Positions 13,005 through 23,571 of a DNA stretch of 64,000 nucleotides are shown here, one piece after another. The translations under genes were made by a program, and so were the position numbers. Within the stretch, counting starts at the first letter, position 1, and the number at the start of each line of letters is the position of its first letter. This stretch comes from Anthoceros angustus (Eukaryota; Streptophyta; Anthocerotopsida; Anthocerotales; Anthocerotaceae). The stretch lies in NCBI GenBank assembly GCA_010909165.1, contig MU008170.1, forward strand, positions 806,001-870,000. The letters are read 5' to 3'. The notes under the pieces are model-generated. The model saw only the letters and a list, made by a program, of their open reading frames with translations, did no database searches and was not told where the DNA came from.

Positions 13005-13403
13005 CTTGACCCACTTGCGATGAATACCATTAAAAAGGTACAAGAACCTAGCTTTGCTGCTACATCCCGACAAGAACAAAGAAGATGGAGCTAATGCTTT
13101 CCAACTAATTTTAGAAGCACAAACTATTCTTTTGGATAAAAGGTGCGAGATTTTGATACTCAAATCCAAAAATCTCGCATGTCATACTAAGGCGTATGAG
13201 GGAAACACCGCAAGCGTTCCACAATAAAACTTCTTGCAAGGAGCATAATAATTTGCTGAAAAACTTAAAAATTCAAAAACAAAGCAAAATGAGTTCTACC
13301 AACGACGTAATCATAACGTTCCAACTCCAAGTTTTGACGAAGTTCAAAATTATTATTCTAAACAAGAGTACCGGATAAACAATATTGTGATGAAGAGTAT
13401 TAA
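13005..13403 (+). pseudogene. J-domain exon copy 6 (no promoter or exon 1)
   Basis: This copy is J exon plus tail only. It is joined at about 13001-13012 to a pyrimidine-rich 3' block via CTTGACCCA. HPDKN is encoded intact and the TAA is at 13401-13403. Sequence from about 13088 to 13870 is nearly identical to 15858-16630, so both descend from one secondarily duplicated block. Confidence 0.72.
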
Positions 13404-14337
13404 AGTGCCACCGGATGCTACATGCGCATATAAATATAAAACTTCTTTAACATAACATGACATGCCCCATGAGAGCTCTTTGTTTTTCTTTATACATAGT
13501 TTTATATGAACGTTGTGAATTTGAGCTACATTAATAAAACATGTTTTTGTGTGAAAACTATGCATTATACTTGAAGAAAAATCATACGGTTTTCACTTAC
13601 ATATAATGTTAGAAAAATGTGCCTTGCAAGCACCTCTCACACCACACAAACACTCAAACTTACGGGCACTACAACTCCTATGTTATGCTCATGCAAAACA
13701 AGATACACTCATTCCAAAAATGCATTTCGATGTGACCTCTTGCCTTGCCTCGTAGTTACTCGCCTTCTTTGGGGGTTAAATTTGTGATTGCGTTATGGTA
13801 AGGCCACAAAGGCAATTCAAGGGTGGCGGTTCTGACGCTTGGTTCCACTCCACCTCCTCTTCTCCTTTGAGTGTCCTCCACATCCACCTCCGCGTTTGCC
13901 TCGCCTTTATGCTCTTCAACCGATAATTTTGCAATCCGGGCTCCTCACTACCCACCTTCCTCAGGAAGATGAAAAGTCCAACAATTTGTTGGAACATGCT
14001 GCAATTCTCCCCTCCTCCCTTCCTCACCAATGCGAGCTTGCGGCTCTGGTTTGAGGTATCTTTGCCTCAAGCTCGCTCCAATCCGCTGTGATTCCACAAC
14101 TCCTTGCTGCTCCTACACCGGGTTGCTGGGGTTTGTAATTTCTCGGTGCGCGTGCACTGGGCTGCTGGGATTTGCGATTTCTTGGTGCTCTTTAAAGAGT
14201 CCTCTCCTCCTAGATTGAAGTTGCCTTAGCCGAGAGTGTGCCTTCCCCCTCTTGCTCTTCCTCCCTGTGCTCCTTCTGGCCTTCCTCCCTACCCGCTTCT
14301 ACCGAACGGTTTTGGAATCAAAAATTGCGGTTGCAGG

Positions 14338-14739
14338 CTTCTCAAGTTGACCCACTTGCATGCGAATACCATTAAAAAGGTACAAGAACCTAGCTTTGCT
14401 GCTACATCCCGACAAGAACAAAGAAGATGGAGTCAATGCTTTCCAACTAATTTTAGAAGCACAAACTATTCTTTTGGATAAAAGGTGCCGAGAGATTTTG
14501 ATACTCAAATCCAAAAATCTCGCATGTCATACTAAGGCGTATGAGGAACTACTACGCAAGCGGTTCCACAATAAAACTTCTTGCAAGGAGCATAATAATT
14601 TGCTGAAAAACTTAAAAATTCAAAAACAGCAAAATGAGTTCTACCAACGACGTAATCATAACGTTCCAACTCCAAGTTTTGAAGTTCAAAATTATTATTC
14701 TAAACAACGGATAAACAATATTGTGATGAAGAGTATTAA
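14338..14739 (+). pseudogene. J-domain exon copy 7, longest open J reading frame
   Basis: The copy is joined to a 3' block at TTGCAGGCTT (14331-14340). From 14360 one frame stays open for 140 codons through KRYKNLALLLHPDKNKEDGV, LILEAQTILLDKRC and most of the tail, then runs past the usual stop because of a small indel before it. No promoter or exon 1 precedes it, so it would need an outside start. Confidence 0.72.
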
Positions 14740-15825
14740 AAAATGCGGATGCTACATGCATATAAATATAAAACTTCTTTAACATAACATGACATGCCCC
14801 ATGATGCGGTGAGCTCTTTGTTTTTCTTTATACATAGTTTTATATGAACGTTGAATTTGAGCTACATTAATAAAACATGTTTTTGTGTGAAAACTATGCA
14901 TTATACTTGAAGAAAAATCATACGGTTTTCACTTACATATAATGTTAGAAAAATGTGCCTTTTGCAAGGACCTCTCACACCACACAAACACTCAAACTTC
15001 TGGCACTACAACTCCTATGTTATGCTCATGCAAAACAAGATACACTCATTCAAAATGCATTTCGATGTGACCTCTTACGCCTTGCCTCGTAGTTACTACC
15101 CTTCTTTGGGGGTTAAATTTGTGATTGCATTAGTACTGCGGCTGGCAGCAATTCAAGGGTGGCGGTTCTGACACTTGGTTCCACTCCACCTCCTCTTCTC
15201 CTTTGAGTGTCCTCCACATCCACCTCCGTTTGCCTCGTCTTTATGCTCTTCAATGATAATTTTGCAATCCGGGCTCCTCTCGACCCACCTTCCTCAGGAA
15301 GATGAAAAGTCCAGCAATTTGTTGGAACATTCTCCCCTCCTCCCTTCCTCACCAATGCGAGCTTGCGGCTCCGGTTTGAGGTATCTTTGCCTCAAGCTCG
15401 CTCCAATCCATTGTGATTCTACAACTCCTTGCTTGCTCCTACACCGGGTTCTTTGGGGTTTGTAATTTCTCTTGGCATGCTGGTTGGGATTTGCGATTTC
15501 TTGGTGCTCTTTGTCCTCTCCTCCTAGATTGAAGTTGCCTTAGCCGAGTGTGCCTTCCCCTCTTGCTCTTCCTCCCGTGCTCCTTGGCCTTCCTCCCTAC
15601 CCGCTTCTACCGAACGGTTTTGGAATCAAAATTGCGGTTGCGAGGCTTAAATGGTGTGTTGTTGTTCCCTCACAGTTCCTTGGCTCGGCGTGCGGCCTCT
15701 TCCCCTCCGGTGCCTCTCCTTTGCGGCGTGTGCGAGAGCTCACGGTGAAACCCAGCGTATGGGTGGCGGCGGTGAGCCATGTGTATGAAGCTTGCCAGGC
15801 GTCTTGCCCAACTCCGGACCTAGCT

Positions 15826-16175
15826 TTGCTGCTACATCCCGACAAGAACAAAGAAGATGGAGCTAATGCTTTCCAACTAATTTTAGAAGCACAAACTATT
15901 CTTTTGGATAAAAGGTGCGAGATTTTGATACTCAAATCCAAAAATCTCGCATGTCATACTAAGGCGTATGAGGGAAACACCGCAAGCGTTCCACAATAAA
16001 ACTTCTTGCAAGGAGCATAATAATTTGCTGAAAAACTTAAAAATTCAAAAACAAAGCAAAATGAGTTCTACCAACGACGTAATCATAACGTTCCAACTCC
16101 AAGTTTTGACGAAGTTCAAAATTATTATTCTAAACAAGAGTACCGGATAAACAATATTGTGATGAAGAGTATTAA
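15826..16175 (+). pseudogene. J-domain exon copy 8, 5'-truncated
   Basis: This copy begins at the codons for LALLLHPDKNKED. It is joined to the block that normally reads CCGGACCCCTAGCTTC, through the shared motif CCTAGCTT (about 15828-15835). HPD is intact, but helix I and the helix II start are missing. The tail TAA is at about 16173-16175. It is nearly identical to copy 6 downstream. Confidence 0.72.
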
Positions 16176-16527
16176 AGTGCCACCGGATGCTACATGCGCA
16201 TATAAATATAAAACTTCTTTAACATAACATGACATGCCCCATGAGAGCTCTTTGTTTTTCTTTATACATAGTTTTATATGAACGTTGTGAATTTGAGCTA
16301 CATTAATAAAACATGTTTTTGTGTGAAAACTATGCATTATACTTGAAGAAAAATCATACGGTTTTCACTTACATATAATGTTAGAAAAATGTGCCTTGCA
16401 AGCACCTCTCACACCACACAAACACTCAAACTTACGGGCACTACAACTCCTATGTTATGCTCATGCAAAACAAGATACACTCATTCCAAAAATGCATTTC
16501 GATGTGACCTCTTGCCTTGCCTCGTAG

Positions 16528-16884
16528 TTACTCGCCTTCTTTGGGGGTTAAATTTGTGATTGCGTTATGGTAAGGCCACAAAGGCAATTCAAGGGTGGCG
16601 GTTCTGACGCTTGGTTCCACTCCACCTCCTCTTCTCCTTTGAGTGTCCTCCACATCCACCTCCGCGTTTGCCTCGTCTTTATGCTCTTCAACTGATAATT
16701 TTTGCAATCCAGGCTCCTCACTGTCCGACCCACCTTCCTCACAGGAAGATGAAAAGTCCAGCATTTTGTTGGAACATGCCGGCAATTCTCCCCCCTCCTC
16801 CCCTTCCTCACCAATGCGAGCTTGCGGCTCCTGGTTTGAGGGTATCTTTGCCTCCAAGCTCGCTCCAATCCGCTGTGATTCCAC
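16528..16884 (-). pseudogene. Acidic coding-like patch antisense to the J genes
   Basis: The minus strand is open for about 118 codons here. It contains LEAKIPSNQEPQARIGEEGE, then a Ser/Asp/Glu stretch with EEGGSD, HKDEANAEVDVEDTQ and an Arg/Gly run. The same block occurs in most units (e.g. 3600-3840, 6540-6790, 13800-14060, 15110-15360), usually with frame breaks. I do not recognise the protein. The composition looks like a real charged protein rather than chance, so the unit may also contain part of a second gene in the opposite direction. Confidence 0.35.
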
Positions 16885-17253
16885 AACTCCTTGCTGCTCC
16901 TACACCGGGTTGCTGGGGTTTGTAATTTGTAATGCTGCACTGGTCTCATTGGGATCTGCGATTTCTTGGTGCTCTTGTCCTCTCCTCCTAGATTGAAGTT
17001 GCCTTAGCCGAGAGTGTGCCTTCCCCTCTTGCTCTTCCTCCCGTGCTCCTTGGCCTTCCTCCCTACCCGCTTCTAACGGTTTTGGAATCAAAATTGCAGG
17101 CTTAAATGGTGTGTTGTTCCCTCACAGATTCCTTGGTTGCAGCCTCTTCCCCTCCGGTGCCTCTCCTTTGCGGCGTGTGCCTTGCGAGAGCTCACGGTGA
17201 AACCCAGCGTATGGGTGGCGATGATGAGCCATGTGTACGAAGCTTGCCATGCC

Positions 17254-17634
17254 TCAGACCCAACTCCGGACCCCTAGCTTCTCTTGCCCGCTTGAGCTCG
17301 CTTCTTGCTCCTCGACCTTCTTCAACAATTTTGCCCTTGTTTGCCTCGCCACTTTTACCTTGTCCCATAGCGTGTCGCCTTCTTCTTGCTCGCCATGCGC
17401 GCCTCCACATTGTCCAAGATTGCTTTGTGACCCAAGAAAACCGTTGCGAATGTTGTCCACGCTCCTCCCTCGCGTCTTGGTTCTCGCTTCAACGACTGAC
17501 TTGAAACCCGGCCGTGTCTCGGTTTTAAAGCACTTCATCTTGTAGGTACTTTGCACAATCTCCTTCTTACATACAATCTTTGGCATACAAAACTTTGGTC
17601 CTTGTTTCTTCCTAGCCTTCATCACCCCACACAT
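17254..17634 (-). pseudogene. Unrecognised basic coding-like patch in the unit's 3' block
   Basis: This minus-strand open stretch of about 126 codons contains VDNIRNGFLGSQSNLGQCGG, DTLWDKVKVA and AKLLKKVEEQEASSSGQ. Versions recur at about 1382-1639, 4094-4486, 7758-8156 and 8484-9000 with small indels. Lys/Glu-rich helical composition is visible but no known domain. It may belong with the acidic patch as one decayed antisense gene. Confidence 0.3.
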
Positions 17635-18099
17635 GCCTCTAACTTTTCATTGTTGCATCACCTCAACGCGCCACATTGAGATTTGCGTAAAGTTTTCAAA
17701 CATAGAATGTTGCTCAACTAAACTCACTTTCCTTCGCCAAAACTTTTGCCTTGTTAGTCTAACAAGAAATTCAGCCGATTGCCTTCTATTCCCTTATCCT
17801 TTGAGTGGCCCATACACTATGTATAAAGTTTTACATCGTTCGTGCCAAAGTTCACCTTGTCCAAATTCCTCATGATTCCTTCTTCTTTACGCTAAGATTC
17901 TCGCCACCTTTCATAAAGCCTCTCAATGTGTCGGGCTGATTCCAATAAAATTAGGCGTGGCTTGTCAATGACTCATGAAGTCACGACACATGCATGCGTG
18001 TCCACCTACGTGCATGCGTAGGCCCACTCATTGGCCATGCGCACATATGGACTCCGCCGAGGCTCATTGGAGATGAGCACATATGGGACATTGCCCTCC

Positions 18100-18335
18100 A
18101 TATGCATACATGCATGCTATGCTTGTAGCCTAGTTCCTAGCTTCACATGCATAGATGCATGCTATATTGGCAACATATGGTTGGTTATTTATGTTCCAAG
18201 TAATCTTATGCACATGCATAGATGCATGCTATATTAACATATGGTTGGTTATTTATGTTCCAAGTAATCTTATGGAAAATATTTTCTAATTTAAAACTTT
18301 CTAAATTAGTTAGGCAATGTAGGTCCTATATAAAG
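18100..18335 (+). promoter_or_regulatory. J-unit promoter, copy 9
   Basis: The TATA box CTATATAAAG is at 18326-18335. RY-type CATGCATG is near 18108-18115. The ATGCATAGATGCATGC block is duplicated (about 18146-18162 and 18215-18231). Confidence 0.6.
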
Positions 18336-18462
18336 GTGAGGGCAATGGTGAATAGTTGCAAGAGAATATTATTTATGCTGCTCTTCTCTTGCCTTCTCTG
18401 CTTTGCACATCATTAAAGGCTCAAGTGAAGTAGCCTTCCTCCTTATCATTAAAGCAACGAGG

Positions 18463-19229
18463 ATGGACAAAACAAAGATGGCGATTAATAAATTAATGAA
18501 GTGCGCTCACACTAAAAGAATAGAAAATGATCTTGAAGGAGCAAAAACTTGTTACTTCAAGCACAAAAACTTTTCCCAAGTATCTATTCGTGAAGACAAC
18601 ACTTTCCTTGTTTCGTCGTTAATACATGGCACGTCCATGTCCATGTTTCTCTTTCGTGCGACGTAAATAGTGCACGTAGAACTAAACACACTAATTGTTC
18701 CTTATAATCGGAATGAACGATATTACTTACCTCCTTGCCATCTTGGAGGTGGAAATTGCAACAAAACAAAATAAATTATCCTTGGGTTCATCGTCCATGT
18801 ATAATGGGCTTCTCAAGTTGACCCACTTGCGGATCACGAATACCATTAAAAAGGTACAAGAACCTAGCTTTGCTACATCCCGACAAGAATTAAGAAGATG
18901 GAGCTGCGAATGCTTTCCAACTAATTTTAGAAGCACAAACTATTCTTTTGGATAAAAGGTGCCGAGAGATTTTTGATACTCAAATCCAAAAATCTCGCAT
19001 GTCATACAAGGCGTATGAGGGAACTACTACCTGCAAGCAATTCCACAAAAAAAATTCTTGCAAGGAGCATAATAATTTGCTGAAAAAACTTAAAAAAATT
19101 CAACAACAGCAAAATGAGTTCTACCAACGACGTAATCATAACGTTCCAACTCCAAGTTTTGACGAAGTTCAAAATTATTATTCTAAACAAGAGTACCGGG
19201 ATAAACAATATTGTGATGAAGAGTATTAA
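18463..19229 (+). pseudogene. J-domain protein copy 9, best-preserved tail
   Basis: Exon 1 starts at ATG 18463. The J exon reads HPDKN and then meets a stop, because the usual AACAAAG is AATTAAG (about 18886-18893). From 18948 to the TAA at 19227-19229 the frame is fully open and ends in CDEEY. It shows DKRCREIFDTQIQKSR, then CKEHNNLLKKLKKIQQQQ, FYQRRNHN and VPTPSFDEVQNYYSKQ. This gives the fullest picture of the original C-terminus: a Lys/Gln-rich amphipathic helix followed by a Tyr/Gln/Asp-rich end. Confidence 0.75.
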
Positions 19230-19857
19230 AGGGCCACCCAGATGCTACATGCACATATAAATATAAAACTTCTTTAACATAACATGACATGCCCCATGAG
19301 TGCAGTGAGCTCTTTGTTTTTTTCTTTATACATAGTTTTATATGAACGTTGTGAATTTGAGCTACATTAATAAAACATGTTTTTGTGTGAAAACTATGCA
19401 TTATACTTGAAGAAAAATCATACGGTTTTCACTTACTTATAATGTTAGAAAAAATGTGCCTTTTGCAAGCAGACCTCTCACACCACACAAACACTCAAAC
19501 TTCTGCGGGGGCACTACAACTCCTATGTTATGCTCATGCAAAACAAGATACACTCATTCCAAAATGCATTTCGATGTGACCTCTTACGCTTGCCTCGTAG
19601 TTACCGCCTTCTTTGGGGGTTAAATTTGTGCTTGCGTTATGGTAAGCCGCTGGCGGCAATTCAAGGGGTGGCGGTTCCGTGACTGCTTGGTTCCACTCCA
19701 CCTCCTCTTCTCCTTTGAGTGTCCTCCACATCCACCTCCGCGTTTGCCTCATCTTTATGCCATGTTCATGTCCATGTCCGTGTCCATGTTTCCCCTCTTT
19801 CGTGCGAGACATAAATAGTGCACGTAGAACTAAACACACTAATTGTTCCTAATAATC

Positions 19858-20850
19858 AGCTGTGCTGTGCTGGGATTGTCGATGTTCCGAGTATTCTCCC
19901 ATGCTAGGACTTTCCCAAGTATACCTATAGTTGGGACATCCGTATAAGAGGCGAGGCTTTGAGTATGGCTAGGGAGGGGCCCCGGGGGAGGCCCGGCAGT
20001 GTCTGAGTGTAGCTAGGACTGAGAGTGTCCCGAGTATGGTTGGGACTGGGACTGTCCCGAGTGTGCCCCAACTGTCTCATCAAACATGTAGTAAAAAATG
20101 AGTCCTCTGTTAATAGATTTTAGCACCATGTCTTGGAGAATGCCGCCCACAAGCATTAGGCCTTAGGAGTGTGCCAAACCTAGGAGTTAGGAAATCACAC
20201 TTATCAGCACTGTGCACACACCTCTCATAAATCACGAACGGATCCCTGAAATTCAAAGGTTTTTTCCAGATTACAGCACAACGAGTTCTTTCCTGTGCAA
20301 AGCGCTACCAAGCGCGACTTCAACAACTACTGTTCCCTGCCCTAGCAACCCGTTTTCGTCCTAGCATGTCGCCATCTTCATGCACGCCTCTCAGCCACGT
20401 TCTGTCCAGCCTTGCTTCATCATTCGTCTTGCTCCCACGCCATTGGCACTGTCCTCCCACGCTTAGGCAGCCTGCTCTAACTAGCCTGTAGTAGGGGTTA
20501 CCAACCCGTCTCCTAACCTAGGGTTTAGCACTAACATGCTTATCCAGCATGCCATCTAAGCGAGAATAGACTGATTATTTGTATCTTAAAAAGGGCAATT
20601 TCTATACTAGCATTTTTTGCTAAATATCTATTCTGAAATGTTCTGCTAGTATTACCAATTGGATCCGCAATCACACCTTCTTACCTTGAGCCGCTTTATC
20701 TTTCGATTGTAGCCGGGACTGTCCCGAGTATGGCTGAGGTTGGGGGTGTCCTGAGTATGCTTGCTGCTGGGACTGTCCCGAGTATATCCCAGCTTGAGTT
20801 GCTTGTCTGTCGTGACATGACCTATTATTCCGATGCACACTGGGTAGGGA
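19858..20850. repeat. Degenerate minisatellite-like spacer
   Basis: No gene was recognised here. The motif GGGACTGTCCCGAGTATG and close variants recur at about 20007-20060 and 20705-20795, spaced irregularly by 20-35 bp. The core GGGACTGTCCC is nearly palindromic. Between the clusters is unremarkable non-coding sequence. The motif suggests the decayed remains of a minisatellite or an LTR. Confidence 0.5.
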
Positions 20851-20909
20851 CCTGATGCCCGCAAATCAATTGCTGCTTCTTATATGCTCCTCAATTGCTG
20901 CTTATTGTA

Positions 20910-21440
20910 TGCTCCTCAACGACACCGCTGTCTCATGGGCACAAAGAAACTTCCGAAAGTATGCCTCTCCTCCACCAAAGCAGAATATGCAGCTACTTCC
21001 CTGGCGGCCAAGGAAATCATATGGCTGCGGCAATTCCTCACCAATCTTGATTAGCCATAGGTCGGCCCTACAATCCTGCTTTGTGATAACCAATCTACCA
21101 TTTCCATGACTCTGAACCCGGTCTTCCACGCCTGGACCAAGCACATTGAGATCCACCACCACTTCATCCGGGAAGTGGTAGCTAGTGGCCAGGTGAAATT
21201 GCAATATATACACACGTCTCTCAATATCGCTGACCTCTTCACCAAGGGCCTGCCGAAGACCACCCATGAGCAACACTCCAACGCCTTGGGGCTCCGAGGT
21301 ACAGATGGCTGTCTCTCAATATCGCTGACCTCTTCACCAAGGGCCTGCCGAAGACCACCCATGAGCAACACTCCAACGCCTTGGGGCTCCGAGGTTACAG
21401 ATGGCAATTCTGGCTTCTCCCTCTCAACATTGGTTAAACT
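20910..21440 (+). mobile_element. Ty1/copia RNase H-end fragment
   Basis: Joining two frames gives the C-terminal Ty1/copia RNase H region. AVSWAQ is followed (one frame on) by the SSTKAEY-like motif, AAKEI, then CDNQSTISM, NPVFHAWTKHIEIHHHFIRE and IADLFTKGLPK. These match the order known for copia polyproteins: the DNQSA-like catalytic Asp block, the HAxTKHIEIxxHFIRE block and the FTKxL end. Nothing upstream (RT, integrase) was found, so it is a 5'-truncated relic. It contains a 95-bp tandem duplication (see separate entry). Confidence 0.85.
21216..21406 (+). repeat. 95-bp direct tandem duplication inside the copia fragment
   Basis: The segment 21216-21310, covering the LNIADLFTKGLPK codons, is repeated at 21311-21406 with one added base. 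The near-identity shows the duplication is much younger than the decay of the element. Confidence 0.92.
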
Positions 21441-21539
21441 CACTTGACACGGCTACTAACCCTTAACCCGCTCCGGCGGATATGTAATTGCTCTGCACTC
21501 ATCAATGCATTCATTCCGTTGGCTCCTCCGTGCTCCGTT

Positions 21540-21661
21540 TTACAGAAGAAAAGCAAACCTGACATGGCTACCCAAAACCAGGCCCTCCCACTCCACCTGT
21601 CCATACAAAACAACGAGCGCTCCATGTGCCAGGCCTTTCTGGGCATGGACCTCTGCGCCAT
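21540..21661 (-). pseudogene. PPR motif fragment
   Basis: The minus strand encodes AQKGLAHGALVVLYGQVEWE followed by GLVLGSHVRFAFLL. This matches the second half of a PPR motif and the start of the next, in the style of plant PLS-class PPR proteins (RNA-binding editing and processing factors of organelles). It is close in sequence to the plus-strand PPR pseudogene at 34263-35160. The reading frame upstream is not PPR-like. Confidence 0.6.
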
Positions 21662-22189
21662 GGGCGATTCTGGTCAGCGGGGGGCTGGAGGGCGTGGTGG
21701 GATACGGGGTGCAGTGGCTGATGGTGAGCCAGAAGATTAGTCCATTGCCGTACGGCCAGATGCGTTGGGTCGTGAACTCTGCTTGTGCATGGGGTCGTGT
21801 GTGGGTTCCCGGGGGATGTTTCCTGAAGATGTGATTGTGGGTTGCAGATGTGCAACAGCACGACGCGGATAAACATTGTTTGGTGACTACGGTAAGGAAC
21901 TTTCCGCGCTCAATCATATGGTAAGGTTGCAGGAGTGTAAGCCAAGGAGAAAAACAACGAGGCTTTTCCGTCAATTCAAACAGGCGTTCTTCGCTGCTGC
22001 AGGAGCGTGGCTGACCAAATTGCAAACCATCACAGCACTCCCGAGCAGAAAGGATGATCAGTGAATTCAAGCTTTTGCTGCGTTTTGTGACGACTGCAGA
22101 CTCACTTGCCAGCATTGCTATACAACCATTATGGCGTGTGGCGTTTGGGTATGTCCGGGCCACATGCGCGGGCAACTTTTCGCATGAGC

Positions 22190-22486
22190 AGGTTGCAGCA
22201 GAGCAGACACGAGATCTTGGCTATGGTGAAGGAAAAACTGAGATTCAAACAGGTACAGGAGCGGAAGAGGATAGAGGTGGAACTTGAGCACGCCATGGAC
22301 GTTGCAGCTGACAGGTCTAAGTCCGAGTCGCTTGCCAACATGCTCCATGAGATTCCAAGGCCTCGGAATGGAATCATGAACTGCACGGAGGTGTGCCTGG
22401 ACACTCATACTTCGCCAGAACAACAGGAGTATCTTGATCTGGTAACTTCGGAGTGTCTTCGTGCCAGAGGTCTTTGCAGGTGTTGA
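22190..22486 (+). pseudogene. Histidine kinase HisKA fragment
   Basis: The codons read KRIEVELEHAMDVAADRSKS, then ESLANMLHEIPRPRNGIM and TSPEQQEYLDLVTSE. This matches the dimerisation/phosphoacceptor domain of hybrid sensor kinases, whose H-box is normally SEFLANMSHEIRTPMNGIM and is followed by LTPEQREYL. The phosphorylated His is kept (codon 22346-22348), but nearby conserved residues (S/F/R/T/M) are changed and no ATPase or receiver domain follows. It ends in a stop at about 22486. Most likely this is a decayed exon from a two-component kinase. Confidence 0.7.
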
Positions 22487-22847
22487 AACGTTGTAATTTG
22501 CCAGCCATGCACTCGTGAAGCTTAGTCACATCAAATGTCCTTCACAAACGTCTGAACCTTGCAGGCTCGTTTCTCAGAACAACATTTGCTGCCGATCATC
22601 ACGGGTATTCTGAGAGGGCTGGTGGTGGGGGTTCTCAAGTGCATCCTTTCCCTCAACACCGCCATCTTCACCTTGCTCACTGGGCCTCCTTCAGCCACGA
22701 GCCTAGCTCATATCTGGTGCTGGTTGCGGTGATGAGACGGAAAAAATACATAGGGTTCGGACAATCCTTTCATGTGCTTCCATGGAAGGTGTTGACGATG
22801 AAAAGAAATGGAAGGGTCACGAATATAATTTAACCTGTAAACATGGA

Positions 22848-23571
22848 CTACCCTGTTGCCCTTTCTCCTGCTTGTTTGGCTGCTTCAAGACATTCTTTGG
22901 CCCGTTGCACCTTTGACTGGATATAGAAACTTCCTGACACAGCGTTTCTTTCGAATAGATGCTCATACCTCTGCATTCAGAAGAAACCGCCACCAATAAG
23001 CAAAACAGCACTCTTCCAAACAAATCGAACACCTGGCACCACCAACAACAAGACTCCGAAAACGTTCTCCCAAGCTCACCTTGAGGACTTCCTCCCATGT
23101 TGCCTTCTCATCGACTCCAAGAATAAGCCTTGCCTCGGCTTCCGTCATAGTTTTGGAGACCTGGTGAGCCATATTCTGCATAGTTTCTTGAGCTACTCCA
23201 GTTTTCCCGGCATCTACAAGGCAAACCGATTTCCCCAGAATTCAGAAACCAGTGCATCCACAGAAGCAGCATGCCCCGTATAAAACCCTACCCACAACGG
23301 AGGTCCAAGGAGCGCATTCAGGGGGCAAATCAAAGGATACTTACTGACGATGGCTTGCCTATAAGCCTGCGAGACCGCCCTGAGCAGAACCCCAGAACCG
23401 ATGACGATCAAATTTGCTATGATCTTCGCAGCCTGGCACAGTAACATGGAAATACTGTGAAATTCAACACCCCTCTCCCGCGTGCACGCATTGAATTCTA
23501 CAATTCATCCCTCAGCACCAACCATAGCAAGAAGAAACAAGCAGCACAAGCATCAGCAGGGCACGCACCAT
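22848..23571 (-). CDS. PAM16: Mitochondrial import motor subunit PAM16/TIM16
   Basis: PAM16 is a J-like subunit of the presequence-translocase motor on the matrix side of the inner mitochondrial membrane, where it pairs with PAM18 to control mtHsp70. Four exons are inferred on the minus strand: 23571-23569 (only ATG), 23432-23345, 23213-23080 and 22970-22848. They give 115 residues, the usual plant length, starting MAAKIIANLIVIGSGVLLRA. Introns begin GT and end AG, and phases fit. Residues 2-30 form the hydrophobic N-terminus and about 52-105 the J-like domain, containing TEAEARLILGVDEKATWEE and GSFYIQSKVQRAKECLE. DEK stands where J-proteins have HPD, as expected for PAM16. The one-codon first exon is the least certain part; an alternative ATG at 23447 would give MLLCQAAKII. 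Confidence 0.9.

Larger units (their letters stand above)
1..19857 (+). repeat. Tandem array of rearranged J-protein gene units
   Basis: The whole stretch is built from one set of about fifteen ordered segments. Full units run 1636-4571 (2936 bp) and 4572-7543 (2972 bp). The segment order is spacer, RY-rich promoter, TATA box, exon 1, intron, J-domain exon, tail, 3' region and pyrimidine-rich blocks, then back to the spacer. Units at 7544-8269 and 8270-9006 are only about 730 bp. Bases 9007-17582 are a composite of five or six partial units, and 17583-19857 is the truncated last unit. Neighbouring copies match almost perfectly apart from 1-6 bp indels. The array starts before base 1. It ends at 19857, inside the segment between exon 1 and the J exon. 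Confidence 0.93.

Noticed and set aside
1-19857. CRISPR-like or centromeric satellite interpretation of the array
   Set aside because: Repeats are gene-sized with promoter and exons, not short direct repeats with spacers. Nothing in the sequence itself shows a centromeric role.
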